A DNA stretch of 64,000 nucleotides from Chania multitudinisentens RB-25 (GTDB lineage Bacteria; Pseudomonadota; Gammaproteobacteria; Enterobacterales; Enterobacteriaceae), in NCBI RefSeq assembly GCF_000520015.2, contig NZ_CP007044.2:930001-994000 (forward strand), in the 5' to 3' direction. The position numbers and the translations under genes are program-made. Below, piece by piece: positions 1 to 7,085 of the stretch. The notes beneath the pieces were generated by a model. It made no database searches and was not told where the DNA came from. It saw only the letters and a list, made by a program, of their open reading frames with translations. Every line of letters starts with the position of its first letter. Within the stretch, counting starts at the first letter, position 1.

Positions 1-687
1 GTGGACATTTATATGCTGCACTACTTCGACGTTAATACGCCAATAGAAGAAACCTGGGCAGCCATGAACGACATCGTGCGCTCCGGTAAGGCGCGCTACG
101 TTGGCGTTTCCACCATGTATACCTGGCAACTGGCTAAAATCCTGTGGTGCTGCGAGCGTAACGGCTACGCCAAACCGATGAATATGCAGTTGCAGCTCAA
201 CTGCGCCTACCGTGAAGAAGAGCGTGAGATGATCCCCTTCTGCCGTGATCAAGGATTGGGCGTTGCCGTATTCAGCCCGCTGGCACGCGGTTTACTGAGC
301 TGTGATTTCAACTCCGTGCGTAACAAAACCGACTTTTTCACCCAGGAAATGTATGCCGACGCCACCTCGCTGAACGTTGCGCAATCGGTCAGCGAGGTAG
401 CACAGCAGCGCGGTGTACCACCAGCGCAGATTGCCCAGGCCTGGGTGCTCAACCACCCCGGAGTGGATTGCATGCTGGTTGGCGCTGATTCAGTGCAACA
501 GATCGATAGCGCCGTAGCTGCGTTAGGCACTCAACTTAACGAAGATGAGCGCTATGAACTGGAACGCAATTACACGCCGTGCGATGTGATTAACGACTAC
601 ACCGCGGGCAAACGCATTGCGCGTGAAAGCCGCCCGACACGCGGATTTTTCACAACCGATGACATTGAAAAAAGGAACATTGCATGA
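1..687 (+). CDS. Aldo/keto reductase, C-terminal part (5' end outside window)
   Basis: NAD(P)H-dependent oxidoreductase of the aldo/keto reductase superfamily, probably cytosolic. The 228 visible residues correspond to the C-terminal two thirds of a barrel enzyme that is normally about 320-350 residues. The frame opens at base 1 with GTG, which I read as an internal Val rather than a start. Recognisable pieces are the strand segment ending LHYFD, then GKARYVGVSTMYTWQ, then REEEREMIPFCRDQG and FSPLARG, all typical of the YajO-like subgroup. The catalytic Asp/Tyr/Lys would lie mostly upstream and cannot be seen. Its TGA stop overlaps the ATG of the following aldehyde dehydrogenase gene (ATGA), so the two are almost certainly co-transcribed and translationally coupled. 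The real substrate is unknown. Confidence 0.9.
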   Translation: MDIYMLHYFDVNTPIEETWAAMNDIVRSGKARYVGVSTMYTWQLAKILWCCERNGYAKPMNMQLQLNCAYREEEREMIPFCRDQGLGVAVFSPLARGLLSCDFNSVRNKTDFFTQEMYADATSLNVAQSVSEVAQQRGVPPAQIAQAWVLNHPGVDCMLVGADSVQQIDSAVAALGTQLNEDERYELERNYTPCDVINDYTAGKRIARESRPTRGFFTTDDIEKRNIA

Positions 688-2129
688 CGACTTATGCTTC
701 ACTGCTGCGCACCGGTTGGTATTGCAATGGTATTTGGCAAACCACAGTAAAGACTTACCCGGTCAATAATCCAGCCAACGGTGAATGGGTTGCCGATGTT
801 GCACTGGCAGGCACGCCAGAAACCGAGGCAGCGATTGCCGCAGCCGCTGCGGCACTCCCGGCCTGGCGCGCTAACACCGCCAAAGCACGGGCAGAAATTT
901 TGCAGCGCTGGTTCCGCTTGATCATGCAACATCAGGTAGCGCTGGCAGAATTGATGGTAATGGAACAAGGCAAAGTGTTGAGTGAAGCGGTTGGTGAAGT
1001 GGCCTATGCCGCCAGTTTTATCGAATGGTTTGCCGAGGAGGCAAAACGTGCCAACGGCAAAACCATTCCAGCCCCCAAAACCGGCAACCAGATCCTGACG
1101 TTTAAAGAACCCGTGGGGGTGATTGCCGCCATCACCCCGTGGAACTTCCCACTGGCGATGCTGGCGCGCAAGCTTGGCCCTGCGCTGGCAGCTGGTTGCA
1201 CGGCGGTGATTAAACCAGCGAATGAAACACCGCTTTCAGCCTTCGCACTGATCGTGCTGGCAGAGCAGGCTGGGGTTCCCGCTGGCGTGATTAACGCAGT
1301 TTCTGGTGATACCGTCGCGATCGGCGCTGCGCTGATGGCCAGCCCTGTGGTGCGTAAAGTGTCCTTCACTGGCTCAACGGCCACCGGCAAGTTGCTGATG
1401 CGTCAGGCTGCTGACACGGTGAAAAAGCTGTCGCTGGAACTGGGTGGCAACGCACCGTTTATCGTATTTGACGATGCGGATCTTGACGCTGCCGTTGCCG
1501 GCGCAATGGCGGCAAAATTCCGCAACAGCGGGCAGACCTGCGTATGTGTAAACCGTTTTTATGTTCAGGACGGTATTTACCATCGCTTTGTCCAGAAACT
1601 CACTGAAGCGGCCCAGGCATTAAAAGTGGCTCCAGGTATGACACCAGGGGCACAGCAGGGGCCGTTGATTCATCTGCAAGCGGTAGAAAAAGTGGAAATA
1701 CACATACAAGATGCATTGAAGCTGGGCGCCAAGCTGATGTGCGGCGGTGAACGCCATGCGCTGGGCGGCTCATTTTTCCAACCTACCGTGCTGGCGGATG
1801 CCAATGAAGAAATGCGCTTAGCCCATGAAGAAACCTTTGGCCCATTGGCTGCCTGTTTTCGCTTTACCGATGAGCAAGAAGCGATCACGCGCGCCAATGC
1901 TACACCGTTTGGGTTGGCGGCCTATCTGTATACTCGCGATTTAGCACGCGCCTTCCGCGTCAGCCAAGCACTGGAAAGCGGTATGGTGGGTATCAACGAG
2001 GGGATTATTTCCACCGAAGTCGCTCCTTTCGGTGGTGTGAAAGAGTCCGGCTTAGGGCGCGAAGGATCGGATATTGGCCTGGATGAATATCTGGAAACCA
2101 AATACGTTAATCTGGGGCAGTTGCTGTAA
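684..2129 (+). CDS. NAD(P)-dependent aldehyde dehydrogenase, succinate-semialdehyde dehydrogenase-like
   Basis: Oxidises an aldehyde to the acid with NAD(P)+. At 481 residues it has the normal length for the GabD-type family. Visible landmarks are TPWNFP at residues 151-156, the cofactor-binding Lys177 in IKPAN, FTGSTATG at 228-235, the general base Glu252 in LELGGNAP and the catalytic nucleophile Cys286 in GQTCVC. All catalytic positions are intact. The start ATG overlaps the stop of the upstream aldo/keto reductase gene. Pairing of a reductase and an aldehyde dehydrogenase suggests a small catabolic pathway for an aldehyde or sugar-derived compound. The succinate-semialdehyde assignment rests on overall similarity and is not secure; related ALDH subfamilies acting on glycolaldehyde or other semialdehydes look alike. 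Confidence 0.88.
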   Translation: MTTYASLLRTGWYCNGIWQTTVKTYPVNNPANGEWVADVALAGTPETEAAIAAAAAALPAWRANTAKARAEILQRWFRLIMQHQVALAELMVMEQGKVLSEAVGEVAYAASFIEWFAEEAKRANGKTIPAPKTGNQILTFKEPVGVIAAITPWNFPLAMLARKLGPALAAGCTAVIKPANETPLSAFALIVLAEQAGVPAGVINAVSGDTVAIGAALMASPVVRKVSFTGSTATGKLLMRQAADTVKKLSLELGGNAPFIVFDDADLDAAVAGAMAAKFRNSGQTCVCVNRFYVQDGIYHRFVQKLTEAAQALKVAPGMTPGAQQGPLIHLQAVEKVEIHIQDALKLGAKLMCGGERHALGGSFFQPTVLADANEEMRLAHEETFGPLAACFRFTDEQEAITRANATPFGLAAYLYTRDLARAFRVSQALESGMVGINEGIISTEVAPFGGVKESGLGREGSDIGLDEYLETKYVNLGQLL

Positions 2130-2135
2130 GTAGGT

Positions 2136-2322
2136 CTAAGTACCCTCGTTAATCATTTGACACGCTGTTATCAACGCCCTGGCAAAGGCTGCCCGGTGCT
2201 CACAGATTTGGAGTTGCATGGTTTGCACCGTTGCCAGGGGCAACCGGCCAAGGATGGCCAGTGGGATGTGAATTAAGCCGAGCTGCCCGGCAACGGGAAC
2301 GCAGCTCAAACACCCACGCCAG
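2136..2322 (-). pseudogene. Possible C-terminal remnant of a regulator gene
   Basis: Between the aldehyde dehydrogenase and the permease gene one minus-strand frame stays open for about 60 codons, ends in TAG, and encodes a plausible protein-like stretch containing GQLGLIHIPLAILGRLPLA and a tail ARALITACQ. It has no start codon with a ribosome binding site and is blocked upstream by an in-frame stop inside the end of the permease gene. The tail faintly resembles the C-terminus of LysR-type regulators. It may equally be chance open frame in 190 bases of spacer, so this is a weak call. Confidence 0.2.
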
Positions 2323-2324
2323 GA

Positions 2325-3065
2325 TTAACTGGCCGGTAACGGTGGCCGATTGCGCCACCAGCGCCAGCTACGTTTCAGCACTTTGGTCTGCGGGCTAAAG
2401 CGCTTATTCAACCCATTTGCCAGCACATCCAGCGTTAAGCAAAAGATAAAATAGACCAGTGCAATAAACAGGAACACTTCCATTGGATAAACCATGCTGC
2501 GGTTATTCACCTGCGTTGCCAGGAAGGTCAATTCACCGACACCAACGATATAAGCTAGCGAAGTGTCTTTAATTAATGAAATCCACTGGTTGATAAACGA
2601 GGGCACCATCATGCGCAACGCCTGCGGCAAGACGATCATCAGCAATACCTGCCAGCGATTCAACCCCAGCGAAAGCCCCGCCTGCCATTGCCCAGCACTA
2701 ATCGCAACAATCCCTGCCTTTACCGCATGCGCCAGATAAGCTGAGGCAATCAACGCCAGCGCACACACCACGGTGGTAATTTCTGGAATATCGACACCAA
2801 ACACCATTGGCAGCAAAAAGTAGGTCCAGAAAATCAGCATGATCACCGGGATCGCGCGGAAAAACCCTAACACCGCCGCCAACGCCCCAGCCAATACACC
2901 ATGCGACATTGCCAGCGCCACGCCCAGCAAAGTGCCGAGAATCGCCGAAGCGATGCCCGCCATCAGGCTAATCGCCAACGTCAGCGCCGCACCGCCCAAA
3001 GGCCCATCGGGGAATGTGCCCCACAGCAGGTAACCTAAGTTTTCTTGGATAATAGTGAAATCCAT
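2325..3065 (-). CDS. Polar amino-acid ABC transporter permease (HisMQ/GltK type), second subunit
   Basis: Inner-membrane permease of an amino-acid importer, about 246 residues. An open frame runs upstream to 3161, but the start at 3065 (protein beginning MDFTIIQENLGY) is preferred because it follows the upstream permease stop by one base and matches the family N-terminus; the longer form would overlap the neighbour heavily and begins with atypical sequence. It has about five hydrophobic segments and the coupling region typical of the family (QAGLSLGLNRWQVLLMIVLP followed by AL and a Pro-rich turn), where the ATPase docks. With the preceding permease it would form a heterodimeric channel. No ATPase gene follows. 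Confidence 0.88.
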   Translation of the reverse strand: MDFTIIQENLGYLLWGTFPDGPLGGAALTLAISLMAGIASAILGTLLGVALAMSHGVLAGALAAVLGFFRAIPVIMLIFWTYFLLPMVFGVDIPEITTVVCALALIASAYLAHAVKAGIVAISAGQWQAGLSLGLNRWQVLLMIVLPQALRMMVPSFINQWISLIKDTSLAYIVGVGELTFLATQVNNRSMVYPMEVFLFIALVYFIFCLTLDVLANGLNKRFSPQTKVLKRSWRWWRNRPPLPAS

Positions 3066-3066
3066 C

Positions 3067-3792
3067 TTAGTGCCCCCCCAGCGGCCTACGCTGCTGTCGC
3101 CACATACCCCAGCCTTCCAGTAGAGCAATAATGGCAATATACAGCACCGTCGCCACGCCAAATGCCTGGAAGGTGCGCAGGGTTTCGGTTTCCACCTGGC
3201 GTGAAGCGTAAGAAAGCTCAGCCACGCCGATAGCCATGGTTAACGACGAATTCTTGATCACATTCATGTACTGCCCCAACAAGGGCGGAAACGCGATTTT
3301 CAGCGCCTGCGGCAACACCACATAGCGCATGGATTGCCAACCGGTCAGCCCCAGCGCGTTGGCCGCATACTTTTGCCCACGGGCAACGCCACGGATACCG
3401 GAGCGGATCTCTTCGGCAATAAAAGCGGTGGAATAGAGCGTCAAGCCAAAGAAACCAGCAAGAAATTCAAACGAAGGCCACTCGATTAACCCTAATGCGT
3501 GTGGTGCATTTAACCACTGCATTGCGGCTGAGGGCAGGATTTGCCCGGCGGCAAAATACCAGAAGAACAGTTGCACCAACAGTGGCGTATTGCGAAACAG
3601 CGCACTGTAAGCCACTGCCAACCCACTTAATGGGCGGAGGGTGCTATCACGCAGGGCCGCCAGCCCGAACCCCAACAGCGTTGCGGCCAAGCCCGCACAG
3701 GCCGATAGCCATAACGTCATCAGGAAGCCATGCCATAACCAACTCAGATACTGCGGTGCCAGCAGCCAATCTGAGAATTGTTGCAAATTCAT
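3067..3792 (-). CDS. Polar amino-acid ABC transporter permease (HisMQ/GltJ type), first subunit
   Basis: Inner-membrane permease, 241 residues, the usual family length. Hydrophobic segments are spread through the protein, and the ATPase-docking loop is visible as ANALGLTGWQSMRYVVLPQA near residues 143-162. It begins 54 bases after the binding-protein gene, and its stop is separated by one base from the start of the second permease, so the three genes form one operon. The substrate is probably a polar or acidic amino acid by family, but the sequence does not decide which one. Confidence 0.9.
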   Translation of the reverse strand: MNLQQFSDWLLAPQYLSWLWHGFLMTLWLSACAGLAATLLGFGLAALRDSTLRPLSGLAVAYSALFRNTPLLVQLFFWYFAAGQILPSAAMQWLNAPHALGLIEWPSFEFLAGFFGLTLYSTAFIAEEIRSGIRGVARGQKYAANALGLTGWQSMRYVVLPQALKIAFPPLLGQYMNVIKNSSLTMAIGVAELSYASRQVETETLRTFQAFGVATVLYIAIIALLEGWGMWRQQRRPLGGH

Positions 3793-3810
3793 GTGCAGTG
3801 TTTCCCCTCA

Positions 3811-3841
3811 CCTTCCCCCTCCCACAGGAGGAGGGGGGAAG
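3811..3841. repeat. Intercistronic hairpin, REP-like
   Basis: A pyrimidine-rich arm (CTTCCCCCTCC) is followed after a short loop by a purine-rich arm (GGAGGGGGGAAG) that pairs with it apart from a one-base bulge. It lies between the binding-protein gene and the first permease gene. Hairpins here usually protect the upstream part of the transcript, so that binding protein is made in excess over permease. It could also be a dispersed REP-type repeat; copies elsewhere in the genome would tell. Confidence 0.6.
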
Positions 3842-3846
3842 AGAGA

Positions 3847-4686
3847 CTAGGCTTTAGGTTGTTGAGCCAATGGGCCAATCTTGAAGTCGCCACGCGGCTG
3901 GGCCGAATTGGTTTCCGGGCCAAACCAGCGATCGTAAAGCTTCACTGCCTGGCCCTCTTGTTCCAGCTTGATCAAGGTATCGTTAATGGTGGCGGTCAGG
4001 CGTTCTTCACCCTTCGGAATCCCCACACCTTGGTATTCTTTAGTGATACTGAATGGAGAAATTTCAAAATCCGCTTTTTGCGCGGCTGGCAAGTTGCCAA
4101 GTAAACCAACCAGCTTGGCGTCATCCTGAGTAATGGCCTGTACGTTACCGTTACGTAAGGCAACGAAGGCCAACGGCGTGTCATCGTAAGAAATGACTTT
4201 AGCGCTAGGATAATGTTCACGCAGAGTAATTTCCTGCACAGTGCCTTTATCTGCACCAATACGCAGGTTTTTAATGTCTTCTGGCGTTTTCAGTACGCCT
4301 TTGTGAGCAATAAACTTCTGGCCAGTCGCGAAATACGGCACGCTAAAGTTCACTTCTTTAGCCCGTTCATCGGTAATGGTGAAGTTGGCGGCGATCAAAT
4401 CAACCTTGTTGGATACCAGCAAAGGAATACGGTTGGCCGGATTAGTGGCACGCAGTTCCACTTTCACCCCCAGCGCTTTGCCAATGGCATCTGCCACATC
4501 CACGTCATAACCCACCAGCTTTTTGCTTTGCGGATCGATATAACCAAAGGGTGGATTACTGTCGAACACCGCAATACGTACTACACCGGCTTTTTGAATA
4601 TCGTCTAGTTTATCGGCATGAGCAGCCCCCATCACAAGGCTGGTCAGGCTAGCTAACAGGGTTAAGGCGAAAACGCGCTGTTTCAT
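3847..4686 (-). CDS. Periplasmic amino-acid-binding protein of an ABC importer (SBP family 3)
   Basis: Secreted solute receptor, 279 residues. The signal peptide is clear: basic MKQR, a hydrophobic core and a cleavage site near AHA/DKLDD at about residue 24. The mature part has the family-3 pattern: GVVRIAVF, PPFGYID, GYDVDVADAIGKALG, then NRIPLLVSNKVDLIAANFTIT and the closing helix with LYDRWFG. It is the first gene of the minus-strand operon and has a good ribosome binding site (TAGGAG) eight bases before ATG. It would deliver its ligand to the two downstream permeases. Candidates are glutamate, aspartate or a related polar amino acid. The ATPase must come from another locus or be shared. 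Confidence 0.92.
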   Translation of the reverse strand: MKQRVFALTLLASLTSLVMGAAHADKLDDIQKAGVVRIAVFDSNPPFGYIDPQSKKLVGYDVDVADAIGKALGVKVELRATNPANRIPLLVSNKVDLIAANFTITDERAKEVNFSVPYFATGQKFIAHKGVLKTPEDIKNLRIGADKGTVQEITLREHYPSAKVISYDDTPLAFVALRNGNVQAITQDDAKLVGLLGNLPAAQKADFEISPFSITKEYQGVGIPKGEERLTATINDTLIKLEQEGQAVKLYDRWFGPETNSAQPRGDFKIGPLAQQPKA

Positions 4687-5705
4687 GGAAGGCTCCTAAG
4701 TGATCGATGTTTTGCTTGTTAGCAAACTAGCAAGCCTTTCTTAGGTCAGGAAATAATATTAAACGCTATATTTATAACTTTTTTGAATTTAATGGGTTTT
4801 TCAAATAGCATAAAAGCGTTAAAAACAACGCTTTCTACTCATCGGTGAAACGCTACGTTTCTTGCATACGGAATACACCTTAATGGCTTAATTTTTAGCG
4901 CCTAATAGCGTTAAATGGCAGATATGCTCATTCACTTACCGCTCTGCGGCTTGCAACTTTTATGATTAGTGATATTTCACAAATTATTAACATTTTAAAC
5001 TTATAAAAAACAATAACAGCTCGGCTGTAAAAAAACTCAAACAAATGCCCTTTATTTTCATACAAAAAATCAATATAAAGAGAATTAGAAATGTAAAGTC
5101 ATTTATGAAAATGTATTTTTATGAAAAAAAAAACTCCATTTTCAATGCTAATTATTTGTTTTTTAAACAATTAATAAAATATTGATGTTTTTTGTTATCG
5201 CGACAAATAAAATATTATCTTTTAATTTTATGGGATAAATCTTATAGTTTGCTCCTACCGATATGTTACTCACGGTTCCTCCGCTAGCGGTAAAGCATCT
5301 GTATTTTTTGAAGTAAGAATTTACTGAGCAAATGACAAGATATATTAATAATTTTATAAAGCGCGAAAATAGTGAATTATTAAATCAACCCAGGGATATA
5401 AAATTATTATAAGCAATGAATTTTTTTAGGTGAAGTGGCGTGAGTGTGTGGTTTAAAATTTAACCTCCACGCCAACTTTAATGTTCTCTCAAAAAAACGT
5501 AACTCGTTAATTTATAGGAGGTAAAACATAACACCCTGTATTTTATATGAACATTTTCAATAGTTGTTTAATACCCATCCCATTATTTATTAATTAAATT
5601 ACATTAATAGTAATGAAAACAAAATACCTTATCTAAAGGTACCATTCATACCATTTTTAAGTGATTTTAAAATGGTTTAATAACACTAGGTTAGTAGGAA
5701 TATAT
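4687..5705. other. Long AT-rich intergenic region between the transporter and fimbrial operons
   Basis: About one kilobase without a convincing gene. It is strikingly AT-rich from 4740 on, with many A and T runs, the sort of DNA silenced by H-NS in front of fimbrial operons. It must contain the divergent promoters for the binding-protein gene and the pilin gene. Two local structures stand out: a 10-base palindrome CCGCTAGCGG at 5281-5290 and an inverted repeat at 5434-5480 (arms AGTGGCGTG and CACGCCAACT). I see no phase-switch recombinase gene and no confident short ORF. Confidence 0.7.
5434..5480. repeat. Inverted repeat in the fimbrial leader
   Basis: Arms AGTGGCGTG (5434-5442) and CACGCCAACT (5471-5480) pair as a GC-rich stem with one bulged base. 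The stem encloses an AT-rich centre that is itself partly self-complementary (GGTT at one side, AACC at the other). In the surrounding AT-rich DNA this is the only GC-rich inverted repeat of this size. It lies about 230 bases upstream of the pilin start. It might be an operator, a leader hairpin or the end of an untranslated RNA; nothing decides between these. Confidence 0.4.
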
Positions 5706-6251
5706 ATGAAAAAGTTAACAATCTTAGCATCTCTTATCGCAACGTGTGGTTTTGTCAGTATGGCTCAAGCGGCCTCTACCGGAACCATCACTTTTAACGG
5801 CATGCTGCAGGCTAACACCTGTGACGTTGTTGTTGATGGCCAAACGGAAGATGCAACCGTGATTTTGCCAACTGTGGGTGTTAACCAGTTGGATGAAGCA
5901 ACCAAAACCGCTGGTGAAACAGGTTTTGTGATGGCACTGAATAACTGCTCAGGTACGCTGGAAAGTGCTTCCGCGTTCTTTGAAGCTGGCGCTTCAGTGG
6001 ATTCAGTCACTGGCCGCCTTAAGAACCTGGTAGGTACAGCAGGAAACGTTAGCCTGCAATTACTGGATGCCTCTAGCCCTTCTCAGGACGTGATCCAGGC
6101 TGGTAACCAAAACCAGGTAACTAACACGACCTATGTAAATGTTTCAAGCGGCAGTGCCAGCCTGCCCTATGCCGTGCGTTATTATGCCGAAGCACCAACC
6201 ACTGCCGGCACTGTAATTAGCAACGTCGTTTATTCTATCCAGTACCAATAA
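5706..6251 (+). CDS. Major fimbrial subunit (type 1-like pilin)
   Basis: Secreted pilin that polymerises into the fimbrial shaft by donor-strand exchange, 181 residues. I chose ATG 5706 (MKKLTILASL) rather than the in-frame ATG at 5661, because it gives a clean signal peptide ending AQA/AST and follows AGGAA. The mature protein has one disulphide pair (Cys in ANTCDV and NNCSG) as in type 1 pilins, and ends in the beta-zipper pattern with a penultimate aromatic region (VVYSIQYQ). First gene of the fimbrial operon; a strong hairpin follows it, consistent with pilin being needed in large excess over chaperone and usher. Confidence 0.93.
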   Translation: MKKLTILASLIATCGFVSMAQAASTGTITFNGMLQANTCDVVVDGQTEDATVILPTVGVNQLDEATKTAGETGFVMALNNCSGTLESASAFFEAGASVDSVTGRLKNLVGTAGNVSLQLLDASSPSQDVIQAGNQNQVTNTTYVNVSSGSASLPYAVRYYAEAPTTAGTVISNVVYSIQYQ

Positions 6252-6260
6252 TAAGCTATA

Positions 6261-6279
6261 GGGAGGGGAAATCCCTCCC
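6261..6279 (+). repeat. Intercistronic hairpin after the pilin gene
   Basis: A perfect 7-bp stem (GGGAGGG / CCCTCCC) with a 5-base loop lies between the pilin stop and the chaperone start. There is no U-tract, so it is more likely a transcript-stabilising or processing hairpin than a full terminator. It would raise pilin expression relative to the downstream genes. Confidence 0.6.
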
Positions 6280-6304
6280 AATCCCCACGTTAGTTCGGAG
6301 TTTT

Positions 6305-7009
6305 ATGATGCGGTTTCCCTTTGTTAATTCGTCCCAGATTAGTGCTTTTATCGCCGTCGCCCTGTTCAGTGCCAATACGTTAGCTAGCGTGGTGATTAGC
6401 GGCACGCGAGTAATTTATCCTTCGGATGCTAAAGAAGTCAGCGTTAAAATCAGTAATGGTGGCCCTTCTCCAGTCTTGTTGCAAAGCTGGATTGATAATG
6501 GCGACACCAATGCCAAACCTTCAGCAATCAAGGTGCCATTTGTACTGACACCACCGATGAATCGGGTGGAAGCTGGTAAAGGGCAGACGTTACGCATCAG
6601 TTTTGCGGGCGGTTCATTACCCATGGATAAAGAGTCAGTGTTCTGGTTGAATGTGTTGGAAGTGCCTGCCAAAACTCAAACTAAAACCGAAGAAAACCGT
6701 TTACAGATGGCTTTCCGCTCACGCATTAAATTGTTCTATCGCCCAGCGGGCCTGGAAGGTAATGCTAACGAGGCAATAAAAGCAATCACCTGGAGCAGCC
6801 AGGGTAATCAGGTGCAAGCCACTAACCCAACACCGTATTATGTCTCACTGATAAATCTGTCGGTTAACGGTAAAAAGCTCAATCAAATGATGGTGGCACC
6901 ACATAGCACAATGCCATTAAATTTAGTGGGTAATGCGGGAAGCAAGATTTCCGGAAGTTTTATCAATGACTATGGTGCAGTTAATCCATTTGATGCAGTG
7001 ATAAAATAA
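6305..7009 (+). CDS. Periplasmic fimbrial chaperone (PapD/FimC family)
   Basis: Binds pilin subunits in the periplasm by lending its G1 strand and hands them to the usher; 234 residues, usual for the family. The signal peptide ends near TLA/SVVISG. The Ig-like domain 1 carries GTRVIYPSDAKEVSVKISN. The family signature is visible as FRSRIKLFYRP near residues 137-147, with the conserved basic residues that anchor the subunit carboxylate. Two ATGs (6305 and 6308) are adjacent; 6305 follows GGAG at a suitable distance. Second gene of the operon, specific for the pilin and tip protein encoded beside it. Confidence 0.94.
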   Translation: MMRFPFVNSSQISAFIAVALFSANTLASVVISGTRVIYPSDAKEVSVKISNGGPSPVLLQSWIDNGDTNAKPSAIKVPFVLTPPMNRVEAGKGQTLRISFAGGSLPMDKESVFWLNVLEVPAKTQTKTEENRLQMAFRSRIKLFYRPAGLEGNANEAIKAITWSSQGNQVQATNPTPYYVSLINLSVNGKKLNQMMVAPHSTMPLNLVGNAGSKISGSFINDYGAVNPFDAVIK

Positions 7010-7085
7010 TACTTTCCTTGTATAAAATTAACGCACATTAATCTGTTGAGAATCACTCAGGAAATAAGTTCTTGAAGGGATATTT

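Noticed and set aside
5261..5330. Possible cyclic-di-GMP riboswitch in front of the fimbrial operon
   Set aside because: The conserved core elements (the GCAAA-type loop and tetraloop-receptor pair) could not be found.
5549..5596. Short ORF MNIFNSCLIPIPLFIN downstream of an AGGAGG sequence in the fimbrial leader
   Set aside because: The AGGAGG is about 30 bases from the ATG, too far to serve it, and the peptide has no recognisable features.
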